From assembly GCA_034429215.1 (NCBI GenBank), contig DAOUGI010000041.1, positions 1-64,000 of the forward strand: DNA of 64,000 nt, read 5' to 3'. This DNA is from JAFGOG01 sp034429215. Lineage in GTDB: Bacteria > Chloroflexota > Anaerolineae > JAAYZQ01. The notes under the pieces are model-generated. The model was given only the letters and a program-made list of their open reading frames with translations, searched no databases and had not been told where the DNA came from. The position numbers and the translations under genes were made by a program. This document shows positions 6,998 through 15,053 of the stretch, one piece after another. Every line of letters starts with the position of its first letter. Position 1 is the first letter of the stretch.

Positions 6998-7906
6998 ATG
7001 CGGGCTATGAACGAAACCAGGCAAGAACTGTATGCGCTTTCGGGGGATTTGCCCGACAGGGAGAGGGCCATTTCTGCCCGTGTCGTCGATCGGATGGACC
7101 GCCAGAGCTACCGGTTGGAGAAGCTGGTGCTCGATCTGAACGGCATCGAACCGGTGCCGGCGTATTTTGCCAGCCCGCTCGGGGCAAAGGGACGGCTGCC
7201 GACGATCGTCTACAACCACGCCCATGGCAGCGAGTATGCGATCGGAAAAGAGGAGATCATCGCCGGGCGGACTTTTATGCAAAAGCCGCCATACGCCGAG
7301 GTTTTTGCCGGCATGGGGTATGCGACCCTGTGCATCGACCACTGGGCGTTTGGTGAAAGGAACGGCAGAAGGGAATCGGAACTGTTCAAGCAGATGCTGT
7401 GGCAAGGCCAGGTGCTGTGGGGGATGATGGTCTATGACAGCCTGCGGGCGGTGGATTACCTTGTTACGCGCGATGACGTAGACGGCGGCCGCTTGGGCAC
7501 GATAGGCATGTCGATGGGCAGTACGATGGCCTGGTGGCTGGCAGCGCTGGAGCCGCGGATCAAGGTTTGTGTGGACATCTGCTGTCTCACCGATTACCAG
7601 GCGCTCATCGAAGCCAGGGGGTTGGACGGGCACGGCGTGTACTACTATGTCCCCAGGCTGCTCAAGAGCTTTACTACGTCCCGAATTAACGCCCTCATTG
7701 CGCCACGGCCGCATCTCGGCCTGGCAGGAGAGTATGATCAGCTCACCCCTGTTGCCGGTTTGGACAGGATCGATGCGGAGTTGAAAGCCGTTTACGAGAC
7801 GCTGGGGGCGCCCGATGCCTGGCGGCTGTCCCGCTATCCGGTAGGGCACCAGGAAACGGCGGAGATGAGGGAAGAGATCCTGCTGTTTCTGCAAAAATGG
7901 CTGTAG
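6998..7906 (+). CDS. Alpha/beta-hydrolase (dienelactone hydrolase / acyl-esterase type)
   Basis: About 302 residues, alpha/beta hydrolase fold. The nucleophile elbow is GMSMGS, the acid residue lies in AGEYDQLTP and the histidine in YPVGHQE, in the correct order for a Ser-Asp-His triad; an oxyanion motif HAHGSEYA follows strand 3. No signal peptide, so a cytoplasmic esterase or peptidase-like hydrolase is likely. The open frame begins with a GTG at 6959 directly after the previous stop; ATG 6998 (or 7007) is preferred on family alignment. Substrate unknown. Confidence 0.75.
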   Translation: MRAMNETRQELYALSGDLPDRERAISARVVDRMDRQSYRLEKLVLDLNGIEPVPAYFASPLGAKGRLPTIVYNHAHGSEYAIGKEEIIAGRTFMQKPPYAEVFAGMGYATLCIDHWAFGERNGRRESELFKQMLWQGQVLWGMMVYDSLRAVDYLVTRDDVDGGRLGTIGMSMGSTMAWWLAALEPRIKVCVDICCLTDYQALIEARGLDGHGVYYYVPRLLKSFTTSRINALIAPRPHLGLAGEYDQLTPVAGLDRIDAELKAVYETLGAPDAWRLSRYPVGHQETAEMREEILLFLQKWL

Positions 7907-7918
7907 TGGATTGTAGCT

Positions 7919-8305
7919 ATGGCAGATTGTCCCAAGTGCGGCCAACACGTAGCTCGAACCGATTGCGTCAAAGAGGCAGACAAGCACAGTCTGCGCCTTG
8001 ACGCCAAGACGGCCATCTTGCTGATCCTGGGGTTGTACGGGCTGGCAAGCTGGGGGATCTTGGCGCTGAGCGTACCGGCGTGGGCCAGGCGCATTACTGA
8101 GCCGATTGGCTACGAAGAATGGCTGAGCTCTGTGCTGGCTATTCCCGCAGTCCGTGTGGTGGTCATGATCGGGGTATTCGTCGGGCTCGTGGTTTTTTAC
8201 GCGGAGGCGCTAAGCCTGGTGCGGGACAGGTCCGGCAAATCCAAGAAGGCGCGTAAGTATAGGTGCCGAGCATGTGGATACACCTGGGACCAGAAGTGCG
8301 AATGA
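7919..8305 (+). CDS. Zinc-ribbon membrane protein, hypothetical
   Basis: 128 residues. An N-terminal CPKCG motif (residues 4-8) and a C-terminal CRACGYTWDQKC form a split zinc ribbon around two hydrophobic segments (~31-52 and ~73-98), giving a two-pass membrane topology with both zinc halves on the same side. It follows the hydrolase by 12 bp. Role unknown. Confidence 0.6.
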   Translation: MADCPKCGQHVARTDCVKEADKHSLRLDAKTAILLILGLYGLASWGILALSVPAWARRITEPIGYEEWLSSVLAIPAVRVVVMIGVFVGLVVFYAEALSLVRDRSGKSKKARKYRCRACGYTWDQKCE

Positions 8306-8312
8306 GCTTGAC

Positions 8313-11147
8313 CTAGAGCAGGCCAAGCTCCCTGGAGCGCTCGACGGCGCCGATGCGGTTGTGGACGTCCAGCTTGCCATAGATGTTCTTGATGTGGGTA
8401 CGGACGGTGCTCACCGAGATAAATAGCTCGTCGGCGATGTCAGGGGTAGGCAGGCTGGTGGACAAGAGGTGCAGAACTTCCAGCTCGCGCTCGCTCAAGG
8501 GTTCAACCAACTGGGTTTTTGGCTTTCGATTTTGGATTTTGGATTGTGGACGTTGCTTCCCCAAAGGGATGTCTGTATGCGGTAGCGGTTGCTCAGTCCA
8601 TTCGCCCAGGGCGGATAGGAGCTTGACGACGTAGGCGGGGGAGATACGCCAGGCAGCAGCGGGGCGGCCCTGCTGCTGCTCGGCCAGGATGGCGCGCAAG
8701 GGCTCGACCATCAACTGGCCGTGGTCGATGAAGGTGCGGACATAGCCTTCGGGCTCGGCCAGGAAGAGAGCGTGCTCCAGGGGAAAGACGGTCCACTCCA
8801 GCTCGCCCCGCGCCTGCAGGGCCATGGTCCGCAGGACCAGGGATTCAATCAGAAAGCCGACCGCGCCAGCGGCGTCGATCATGGCCGACAGGCGGGCCAA
8901 CAGGTCGAGGGCACGGTCGGGCCTGTTTTGAGCGATGAGGGTCCAGGCCTTGGTGAGATAGTCGGACAAGCGATCAAAGCTAGGAGAAGCCTCGGCTTCC
9001 AGTCCGGCGGTGTCGTCGGACCAGCGGGCCGCGGCCGCCACGTCGCCCAGGATGAGCCACAGCCGCGCCTGGGCGGCGGCCGTTTTGGCCTCGTACCAGG
9101 CCGACAGGCCGGCCGAGACCTGCCTGGCCTTGCACATGGCTTCGAGGGCGGCATCGGCGTCGCCGGCCGACTGGAGGGCATAGGCCAGGGTATCGTGACC
9201 GGCGATCACGGCTTCGAGGTGACCCCACGATTTGCTCAGGGCGAGGCCCTGGCGGGCGTGGTAAACGGCGGCCTGGGGGTCGTTCCACTCGCGGTAGAGG
9301 GTGCTCAGACGGGCATGGACCGGTCCCAAGAACTGGAACGGCTGTCCGCCGCGCCCGACATATTCGTCGGCAAGTGCGAGCGCCTCGCGGCTGTTGGCAG
9401 CCGCTTTTCTGAGCTGCCCCTGTTCGATCTGGACGGCAGCCAGGGCAGAAAGGAGGGTCACCGCGCCGTGGCTGTCGCCGGCTGCCCGGCCGGCGTCGAT
9501 GGCATCAGTCCAAACCCGGGCTGCTGCCGCCAGCTCACCGCTGTGGCGCAGGGTAGAACCCAACAGCAGGGTGACGAGGCTGCGCACAGGCAGATCCTCG
9601 CGGGGCAGACGGTCAAGGGCCTGGCGGGCAAGCGCTTTGGCCCCGCCAAGGTCACCTTCGATGGCCGTGGCGTAGGTTCGCAGGGCGAGGATGTGGGCCG
9701 TAATGCGCTGCGCCTCCGCTTGAGGGCCCTCGTGAGCGGCCAGATCGGCGTCCTCAAGCGCCGTGGCGACGGCGTCCCACCGGCCGGTGGAAGCCAGAAC
9801 CCAGGCACGGGCGATGCACAGCCAGGGCCGGGAACAGATCACCTCGCCGGGAAGTGCATCGAGCCAGCCGACTACGGTCGTCACCTGGCCCTGGTAGAGC
9901 GCGGCCAGGGCGTTTCGCTCGGCAAGGTGGGCCACCTGGTCGACGTCTCCGGCCGACAGGGCATGGCCGATCGCCTCGGCGATCAGATCGTTGTGCTCGT
10001 ACCAGCGGCCGGCCCGGCGGTGGAGGGAGGCGATCTCCTGTGGCGTCGAGCTCTGTTCCAGGCGGATATGAAGCAGATCGGCAAAAAGGTAATGGTAGCG
10101 ATACCAACGCCGCTCGTCATCGAGGGGAACCAGAAACAGGTTGGCCTGTTCCAACTGGGACAGGATCGCCTGGCTGCCGTCGATCTCGACCACGGCATCA
10201 CACAAGGGAGCGGTCAGGCGATCGAGGACAGAGGTTTTGAGCAAGAAGGCCTGGATGTCAGGTAGCTGCTGATCGAGCACCTCTTCGACCAAGTAATCGA
10301 GGATGAAGCGATGGCTGCCGGTGAGGGCCTTGATAAAGCCAGACAGGCCGCCGGCGCCGTGCGCCCGCCTTCGGCCCTGCATGGAAATGGCCACCATTTG
10401 CAGGCCGGCGATCCAGCCCTCAGTGCGGGCATCAAGAGCAGCGATGTCCTCGGGCGAGAGGTCGAGGTGCATGATGTTGTTCAGGAACGCCGCCGCTTCA
10501 TCGGGGGTGAAACGCAGATCTTGGGCGCGCAGCTCGGCCACCTCGCCGCGGGCACGCAGCCGGGCCAAGGGCCAAGGAGGATCGGCGCGGCTGGACAGGG
10601 CCAGGTGCATCTGAGGGGGCAAGTGCTCCAGCAGAAAGGTGAGCCCGTCGTGGATCCGCCGCTCGGATATCAGGTGCAGGTCGTCGAGGATGAGAATGAA
10701 GGGAGGAGGGCCGGCAGCCACGACGTCGTTGAGCAGGCCGGTCAGGACCGTCTCAACAGGGGCCGGGGCCGCTGCGACCGGGAGTCCAGAGGGGCGGAGC
10801 TGGGCCAGGGCTGCTTTTCCTACTCCGCCGGCGCTACGGGACTCGCTTCGTTCGCCCACTCCACCGGCGCGGAGCTCGGGGATGGTCTGGAGAGCGGCGA
10901 TGAAGTAGGTCCAGAAACGCACCGGGTCGTTGTCGCTTTTGTCGAGGGAGAGCCAGGCTACCGGCCAGTCGCAGCAAGCGGCGCACTCGCTCAACAGGGT
11001 GGTCTTGCCAAAGCCGGCCGGGGCGGAGACGAGGGTGAGCTTGCATTGCAGGCCGGTCTTGAGCCGCTCGATCAGACGCGGACGGGGCACGAGCTCCGGG
11101 CGAATCGGCGGGACGTATAGCTTTGTCGCCAACAGCCGACTGTTCAT
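8313..11147 (-). CDS. MalT-like LuxR-family STAND transcriptional regulator
   Basis: 944 residues. An N-terminal AAA/STAND NTPase has Walker A GFGKTTL (~45) and Walker B FILILDDLH (~150); long TPR-like helical repeats follow (~340-790); the C-terminal LuxR helix-turn-helix is in the last 65 residues (LSERELEVLHLLSTS, VSTVRTHIKNIYGKL). Members sense ligands through the repeats and activate transcription on ATP binding, like MalT. Two in-frame insertions stand out: a 12-residue duplication near residues 93-116 and a low-GC stretch QSKIQNRKPKTQ just before the HTH, which is encoded by a dispersed repeat. Its target is not evident. Confidence 0.9.
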   Translation of the reverse strand: MNSRLLATKLYVPPIRPELVPRPRLIERLKTGLQCKLTLVSAPAGFGKTTLLSECAACCDWPVAWLSLDKSDNDPVRFWTYFIAALQTIPELRAGGVGERSESRSAGGVGKAALAQLRPSGLPVAAAPAPVETVLTGLLNDVVAAGPPPFILILDDLHLISERRIHDGLTFLLEHLPPQMHLALSSRADPPWPLARLRARGEVAELRAQDLRFTPDEAAAFLNNIMHLDLSPEDIAALDARTEGWIAGLQMVAISMQGRRRAHGAGGLSGFIKALTGSHRFILDYLVEEVLDQQLPDIQAFLLKTSVLDRLTAPLCDAVVEIDGSQAILSQLEQANLFLVPLDDERRWYRYHYLFADLLHIRLEQSSTPQEIASLHRRAGRWYEHNDLIAEAIGHALSAGDVDQVAHLAERNALAALYQGQVTTVVGWLDALPGEVICSRPWLCIARAWVLASTGRWDAVATALEDADLAAHEGPQAEAQRITAHILALRTYATAIEGDLGGAKALARQALDRLPREDLPVRSLVTLLLGSTLRHSGELAAAARVWTDAIDAGRAAGDSHGAVTLLSALAAVQIEQGQLRKAAANSREALALADEYVGRGGQPFQFLGPVHARLSTLYREWNDPQAAVYHARQGLALSKSWGHLEAVIAGHDTLAYALQSAGDADAALEAMCKARQVSAGLSAWYEAKTAAAQARLWLILGDVAAAARWSDDTAGLEAEASPSFDRLSDYLTKAWTLIAQNRPDRALDLLARLSAMIDAAGAVGFLIESLVLRTMALQARGELEWTVFPLEHALFLAEPEGYVRTFIDHGQLMVEPLRAILAEQQQGRPAAAWRISPAYVVKLLSALGEWTEQPLPHTDIPLGKQRPQSKIQNRKPKTQLVEPLSERELEVLHLLSTSLPTPDIADELFISVSTVRTHIKNIYGKLDVHNRIGAVERSRELGLL
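8515..8549. repeat. AT-rich interspersed repeat inside the MalT-like gene
   Basis: The plus strand carries tandem TTTTGGATTTTGGATT, an intergenic-type repeat in many GC-rich genomes. Here it lies in frame in the linker before the HTH, encoding SKIQNRKPKTQ, and is far lower in GC than its surroundings. Confidence 0.6.
10822..10870. repeat. 13-bp direct repeat bounding a 36-bp in-frame insertion
   Basis: ACTCCGCCGGCGC (10822-10834) and ACTCCACCGGCGC (10858-10870) are spaced by 36 bp, exactly 12 codons, within the MalT-like NTPase domain (AGGVG repeated). It reads as a tandem duplication or small repeat insertion. Confidence 0.5.
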
Positions 11148-11259
11148 GTTGATCTGTCCGCGCCTTTCCCTGAAAGGGATGTGGTATGTGCAGTCTTGGA
11201 ACCAGACGCGCAGCGTATAGTACCACAGGTCAGGCTGGAGGGCAATACTGGGAGTTGTG

Positions 11260-11297
11260 TCTTTCGGTCTTGGCCCTCTGGGGCCAAGACCGAAAGA
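11260..11297 (-). terminator. 17-bp perfect hairpin downstream of the Eis-type gene
   Basis: Arms 11260-11276 and 11281-11297 are perfectly complementary over 17 bp around a 4-base loop, just after the stop at 11315 on the minus strand. No U-run follows on either strand, so it may terminate weakly or protect the 3' end. The remainder of 11148-11314 shows no gene. Confidence 0.55.
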
Positions 11298-11314
11298 CGT
11301 GGAATCTGCTGCCT

Positions 11315-12505
11315 CTAGAACCTCTCGTGGAGGTGGGGCATCATGGGAGGAAAGACGGCCCGCATGGCTGCCTGGGCCTCGGGCGACGGGCTGCCCCAGC
11401 CCCGGATGGCAAAATCGCCGGGATCGTGGGTGCCGTAGACCAGTGCGGTTAACCCCTGGATAGACAGGTCACAGCCGGCTGCGCTCGCAGCGGCAGGGCT
11501 AACCCGGAGCAGGCCATCGACCGTCTCGAACTGCCAGAGCCCTTCGTTCCAGGGGCAAAAGGGATCGGCGATGCGGGCGGCAAAGCGTCCCGGTCCGGTG
11601 TGCATGCCGCCCAGCCCGGCGACATCGACGACGCGCCCCATCGGGGCGCGGATCTCCGACGCGGTAGTAACCTTGATGTCGGCCAGCCATGTCTCGGGCA
11701 GCTCAAAGGGGGGCAGAATGATTTCGACCTGGCTCGCTTGGTCGGCGTGGCGTGCGATCCACTGGAGCAGCAGGTATTTGCCCTGGCCGGTGTCGTAGTA
11801 GAAGCGAAGGGCGCGCAGGGTAAACTCGGCGATATTCTGGCCCTTGAGATCGTAGAGCATCACGCCGACGACCCGGCCGCCGACCCTGGCCAAGGCCAGC
11901 CAGAAGGTGTTGCGTTGGATAATGAAGCGGTCGGGGTGGTCGAAGAAGGCCATGCCGTGGGTGCGCCGGCGCACAGTGTCCAGATAGTCACGATAGGTGT
12001 CGTAGCCGTCGCCGCTCGGCACGAGATCGACCTGGCCGCCCAGGTCCTGCTCCAGCAGGGGCAGCAAGCTCAGCGGGGTGAGACTGGCCGTGCGCGGCAC
12101 CGGGAAGGTGACATAGCCGAGCCGCTCGTAGAACGACTCGCGGAACGGGTAGAGGCAGGACAGCGGCTGGCCGGCGTCGCGAACAGCGGCAAGCAGGCGG
12201 GTCAAGACGGCGCGGGAGTAGCCTTTGCGGCGGGCTGCCGGGTGGGTGGCCACAGCCCAGATGCCGCCCATGCCAAAGAGGGCGCCGCGCACCTGCTGGG
12301 TCATTGCCCCCGAGGCCGCGCCGGCGACCGGGATGCCATCCTCTAACAGGGCATAGTAGACAAACCCCTCGCGGTGCTTGATCACCTCCTGCCACTCGGC
12401 CTTGTCGGTGAGAGGCGGCGACTCGCGAAAGGCGTAGGCATTCAGGCCGTACATGGCCTCCTGCATTTCGTCGCCGTGGAGCCGGCGGATCGTCGTGTCG
12501 GTCAT
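11315..12505 (-). CDS. Eis-type GNAT N-acetyltransferase
   Basis: 396 residues from ATG 12505, preceded by GAGGAGGA. The N-terminal GNAT domain has the acetyl-CoA loop motif (ATHPAARRKGYSRAVL, ~85-100), a second GNAT half follows, and the C-terminal ~110 residues form an SCP2/sterol-carrier-like domain (GLWQFETVDGLLRV...LSIQGLTALVYG), the Eis layout. Eis proteins acetylate amines, including aminoglycosides, and many act on unknown substrates. The open frame extends upstream to 12697, but that part crosses the promoter and palindrome and is rejected. It has its own promoter with an operator-like inverted repeat. Confidence 0.85.
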   Translation of the reverse strand: MTDTTIRRLHGDEMQEAMYGLNAYAFRESPPLTDKAEWQEVIKHREGFVYYALLEDGIPVAGAASGAMTQQVRGALFGMGGIWAVATHPAARRKGYSRAVLTRLLAAVRDAGQPLSCLYPFRESFYERLGYVTFPVPRTASLTPLSLLPLLEQDLGGQVDLVPSGDGYDTYRDYLDTVRRRTHGMAFFDHPDRFIIQRNTFWLALARVGGRVVGVMLYDLKGQNIAEFTLRALRFYYDTGQGKYLLLQWIARHADQASQVEIILPPFELPETWLADIKVTTASEIRAPMGRVVDVAGLGGMHTGPGRFAARIADPFCPWNEGLWQFETVDGLLRVSPAAASAAGCDLSIQGLTALVYGTHDPGDFAIRGWGSPSPEAQAAMRAVFPPMMPHLHERF

Positions 12506-12548
12506 GGTTGGTCGTCCTCCTCGCAGGTGTGCAAATGGCTTTCGGTAA

Positions 12549-12576
12549 AGTATACCCTCTTTCGGCAGAGGGTCAA
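12549..12576 (-). promoter_or_regulatory. Promoter of the Eis-type gene with spacer inverted repeat
   Basis: On the minus strand TTGACC (12576-12571), 16-bp spacer, TATACT (12554-12549). A perfect 7-bp inverted repeat ACCCTCT/AGAGGGT (12554-12560, 12567-12573) occupies the spacer, so a bound regulator would sit between -35 and -10. Confidence 0.6.
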
Positions 12577-12652
12577 TGTTTTGGAGCGCCGAGATTAGTG
12601 GGACGCAGATGAACAACTGCCAGATGATGCGCCGCTGTTGGTGGAGGATCGC

Positions 12653-12686
12653 CCTGACTGGGCGCACGGCCGTGCGCCCAGTCAGG
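12653..12686. repeat. 34-bp perfect palindrome containing the GGGCGCAC repeat
   Basis: Two 17-bp arms with no loop, centred at 12669/12670, 7 bp after the stop of the DUF2807 gene. Its core GGGCGCACGGCCGTGCGCCC matches dispersed copies at 15001, 22268 and, degenerately, 56827. It may act as a 3' stabiliser or terminator for the DUF2807 operon. Confidence 0.65.
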
Positions 12687-12693
12687 AATATTA

Positions 12694-13380
12694 TCAAGCC
12701 GGAAGGGCGCCCAGGCGGGTCACACGGGCCACGGGCGAAAGGGTGCGCCTGACGGTGGGCGTGCCATAGTAGGCCACACCGCCGGGACCGCGGATGTCCA
12801 AATCCAGGGCATCGACTGCCCAGACTGTGGCATAACCGGCCCCCTTGAGCGTAACCCCGGCTTGGTTGCTCTGCAACCTGCGCGCATTGTAGGTGCCCAT
12901 GCTCACCTGGACTCGCTGCTCTGTTACCTTGCCGGCCACCTCGATCTGGCCGGCCCAGCGGAGATCGACCTCCAGCAAGCCGGCAGTGAGCGAGCCGATC
13001 TGGACGCCGCCTGCTCCACTGAATGTCAGCACCAGGCGCTCTGTGTCGAGGCCGTCAAGGCGGACCTGAGCAAAGCCGACGACATGGAGGTCGACAAGCC
13101 TGCGCACCGTGAGGCAATAGGTGATCTGCGGCCGGGTAAGGCTGGTCTGGAGCATGTCGCCCAGCTTGTCCGACCAGACTCCGCCTGTGGTGATGGTGAG
13201 CCGCCCTCCCTTTACCTCAGTTTTGATCCGGCCGGCGATCTTTTCCCTGGCTCGAATCGTCAGCGCCTCTTTCTCACCCTGGGTGATGAGCAGGACGGCC
13301 TCACCCGCAGGACAGCGGAGAGCCACTCGCTCAAAGCCGCTCACGTCCCGGGTCTGACTGATGATTTCATAAGAACTCAT
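12694..13380 (-). CDS. GIN/DUF2807 putative auto-transporter adhesin-like protein
   Basis: 228 residues of repeated short beta strands (LRVAGFAQV-like rungs such as RRLVDLHVVGFAQVRLDGLD, GTYNARRLQSNQAGVTLKG), typical of the DUF2807/GIN beta-helix domain related to DUF4097 of LiaG-type proteins. No signal peptide is visible, so it may be cytoplasmic or part of a complex. It is the last gene of a three-gene operon (13884 to 12694) controlled by a promoter sharing its motif with those of a histidine kinase, a response regulator and an ABC exporter. A role in envelope sensing is inferred. Confidence 0.7.
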   Translation of the reverse strand: MSSYEIISQTRDVSGFERVALRCPAGEAVLLITQGEKEALTIRAREKIAGRIKTEVKGGRLTITTGGVWSDKLGDMLQTSLTRPQITYCLTVRRLVDLHVVGFAQVRLDGLDTERLVLTFSGAGGVQIGSLTAGLLEVDLRWAGQIEVAGKVTEQRVQVSMGTYNARRLQSNQAGVTLKGAGYATVWAVDALDLDIRGPGGVAYYGTPTVRRTLSPVARVTRLGALPA

Positions 13381-13393
13381 TGAACGCCTCCGT

Positions 13394-13624
13394 TTATCCT
13401 TCGAAAGCCGGGAGCTGCCGCAGGGCGTACCGCTCCATGCGCCGGCCCATTGCTACCAAAAGCCGGCCCAATTGGCACAGCAGCCGGCAGCTCGACCGGG
13501 ACAAGGATCCTCGCTGCCCAGCGCTCAACCGGCGCACAAGGGCGCGGGATCTCGCCTCACTCACCCTTTCCTCAACACGCTGAAACATCATGCTTTCGGA
13601 AACGTACAGATCGTCGGGAAACAT
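13394..13624 (-). CDS. Small basic hypothetical protein
   Basis: 76 residues, Arg/Ser/Leu-rich, predicted helical (RVEERVSEARSRALVRRLSA). AGGAGG 5 bases before ATG 13624 and tight packing between two operon genes support it as real. No family is recognised. Confidence 0.5.
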   Translation of the reverse strand: MFPDDLYVSESMMFQRVEERVSEARSRALVRRLSAGQRGSLSRSSCRLLCQLGRLLVAMGRRMERYALRQLPAFEG

Positions 13625-13644
13625 CTGACCTCCTCCTGCCTACC

Positions 13645-13884
13645 TCACTCACCTGGCTGACCCTCCCGCTTGACTAACAGCAGAGGCAGCCCCAAATCAC
13701 GTATCTTGTTCAGCAGACCGTGCAGCGCGGCCTGGTCGGCCACCGGGCCGGTCAACAAGGTTTCGTCGCCCGCCTGCGGTGTAATGCCAAAGCCGTCGAA
13801 CCAATCGGACCATCTCCGATCGAGGTTGCCCTTGACCCTGATGTGATAGATCCCCGGCTTGTCGAAATTGCGCCCATTGGTCAT
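13645..13884 (-). CDS. Conserved small hypothetical protein, ~79 aa
   Basis: 79 residues: KPGIYHIRVKGNLDRRWSDW, then GDETLLTGPVADQAALHGLLNKIRDLGLPLL. A compact alpha/beta protein of a type found in stand-alone form in related genomes beside regulators; function unknown. AGGAG precedes ATG 13884. First gene of the DUF2807 operon, downstream of the shared-motif promoter. Confidence 0.65.
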   Translation of the reverse strand: MTNGRNFDKPGIYHIRVKGNLDRRWSDWFDGFGITPQAGDETLLTGPVADQAALHGLLNKIRDLGLPLLLVKREGQPGE

Positions 13885-13974
13885 GTTATGTCTCCTGAAA
13901 GGTAGAATTCCCCCTCATTCTACCCTTTCCCCTAGAGGGCGAGGGAATGAGGAGCGATATCCCACTACTAACGG

Positions 13975-14020
13975 AGTATAGCCAACAGGTGGGGGATTTG
14001 TCATCCCCCAAGTAGGTGAT
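13975..14020 (-). promoter_or_regulatory. Shared-motif promoter A (DUF2807 operon)
   Basis: Minus strand: operator ATCACCTACTTGGGGGAT (14020-14003), overlapping -35 ATGACA (14004-13999), 18-bp spacer, -10 TATACT (13980-13975). One of four copies in the window. Confidence 0.65.
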
Positions 14021-14049
14021 TTCGATAGGGAGTTGGGGAAAGGATGGGC

Positions 14050-14754
14050 CTAGGTTATGGCGGGAGCCTCATGCAGGGACGCCAAGCCCTCTCGCAGGGC
14101 ATAGACGGCTGCCTGGGTACGGCTGTAAACGTGCAGTTTAGCCAGGATATTGCTGACGTGGGTGCGAACCGTGGCCTCGCTAATGCCCAGACGGGCGGCA
14201 ATCTCGCGGTCGCACCGCCCGACCGCTACCAACTGAAGTACCTCCAGTTCCCGCCTGGTCAGGGAATCGGCAGACGACGCCCGCTCTGAGGACTGGGATA
14301 GCTCTTGCACCAGCCTGCGGGCGACGGCCGGATGGAGAGCTGACTCGCCGCGATCTACCTGGCGGATGGCCTGCACCAGCTCGCTCGGCGTAGAATCTTT
14401 GAGGATGTAACCCAGCGCGCCGGCCTTGATCGCCGGGAAGACCTGGTCCTCCCCGCCAAAGCTGGTCAAGACCAGGACCCGCACCTGGGGCTGGCTGGCC
14501 CGGATGCGGCGGATCGCTTCCACTCCATCCAAAACCGGCATGACCAGATCCATCAGCACGACGTCGGGCTGGAGCCGCTGCGCTTCGGCAATCGCCTGCC
14601 GCCCATCCTGCGCCTCGCCTACCACCTGGATGTCGGGCTCGGTCTCAAGCAGGGCATAGATCCCCTGGCGGACGATGGCGTGATCGTCGGCTACCAGGAC
14701 ACGGATCGTATCCCCTCTCTGGGAAGGGAAAGATCCCGGTTGATCATTAGCCAT
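14050..14754 (-). CDS. NarL/LuxR-family response regulator (paralogue 1)
   Basis: 234 residues. Receiver domain: acidic pocket ADDH, phospho-acceptor Asp in VVLMDLVMP, conserved Lys in ILKDS. LuxR-type HTH in the last ~60 residues (LTRRELEVLQLVAVG, SEATVRTHVSNILAKL). Closely similar to the regulator at 15049-15726, evidently a duplication. Alone in its transcript, with its own promoter (D) carrying the shared -35/-10 motif. Likely works with the histidine kinase at 15723-17864. Confidence 0.93.
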   Translation of the reverse strand: MANDQPGSFPSQRGDTIRVLVADDHAIVRQGIYALLETEPDIQVVGEAQDGRQAIAEAQRLQPDVVLMDLVMPVLDGVEAIRRIRASQPQVRVLVLTSFGGEDQVFPAIKAGALGYILKDSTPSELVQAIRQVDRGESALHPAVARRLVQELSQSSERASSADSLTRRELEVLQLVAVGRCDREIAARLGISEATVRTHVSNILAKLHVYSRTQAAVYALREGLASLHEAPAIT

Positions 14755-14850
14755 CAGCTCAACTCCACAACAACTTGCAAAAGATGAGCGTTCGACAGGC
14801 TACGGGCCCTCGAACGCTCTCTTTCTGAGAAGGAGACGATATTTGTTAGT

Positions 14851-14896
14851 AGTATAGCAGGAAGAGGGCGTGTTGTCATCGGCCTGGCGTGGATTC
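14851..14896 (-). promoter_or_regulatory. Shared-motif promoter D (response regulator 1)
   Basis: Minus strand -35 ATGACA (14879-14874), 17-bp spacer, -10 TATACT (14856-14851). The upstream operator half is degenerate (only the distal AATCC and proximal GAT are kept). Confidence 0.5.
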
Positions 14897-14906
14897 GCGG
14901 TACGTA

Positions 14907-14934
14907 AAAAGGATCGCACCAGGGCGATCCTTTT
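14907..14934. terminator. Intrinsic bidirectional terminator after the kinase/regulator operon
   Basis: AAAAGGATCGC (14907-14917) and GCGATCCTTTT (14924-14934) form an 11-bp stem with a 6-base loop; on the minus strand five T residues follow. It ends the kinase-regulator 2 transcript before promoter D. Confidence 0.75.
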
Positions 14935-15000
14935 CCACACCATGTGTAGATGGTCTACAACAAATTACGTATGCCAGCCTTTGGGAATAGTCTCCCCGAA

Positions 15001-15053
15001 GGGCGCACAGCCGTGCGCCCCTACGGCCTAGCACACGACCGTGCGCCCCTACG
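15001..15053. repeat. GGGCGCACAGCC interspersed repeat, 1.5 copies
   Basis: GGGCGCACAGCCGTGCGCCC (15001-15020) followed by CTACGG, then a partial second copy ending in GACCGTGCGCCCCTACGGG. The same element occurs at 22268 and, as part of a palindrome, at 12661. Confidence 0.6.

Noticed and set aside
8721..10265. 514-residue open frame antisense to the MalT-like gene
   Set aside because: Opposite strand of a complete domain-rich gene; no motif or start signal.
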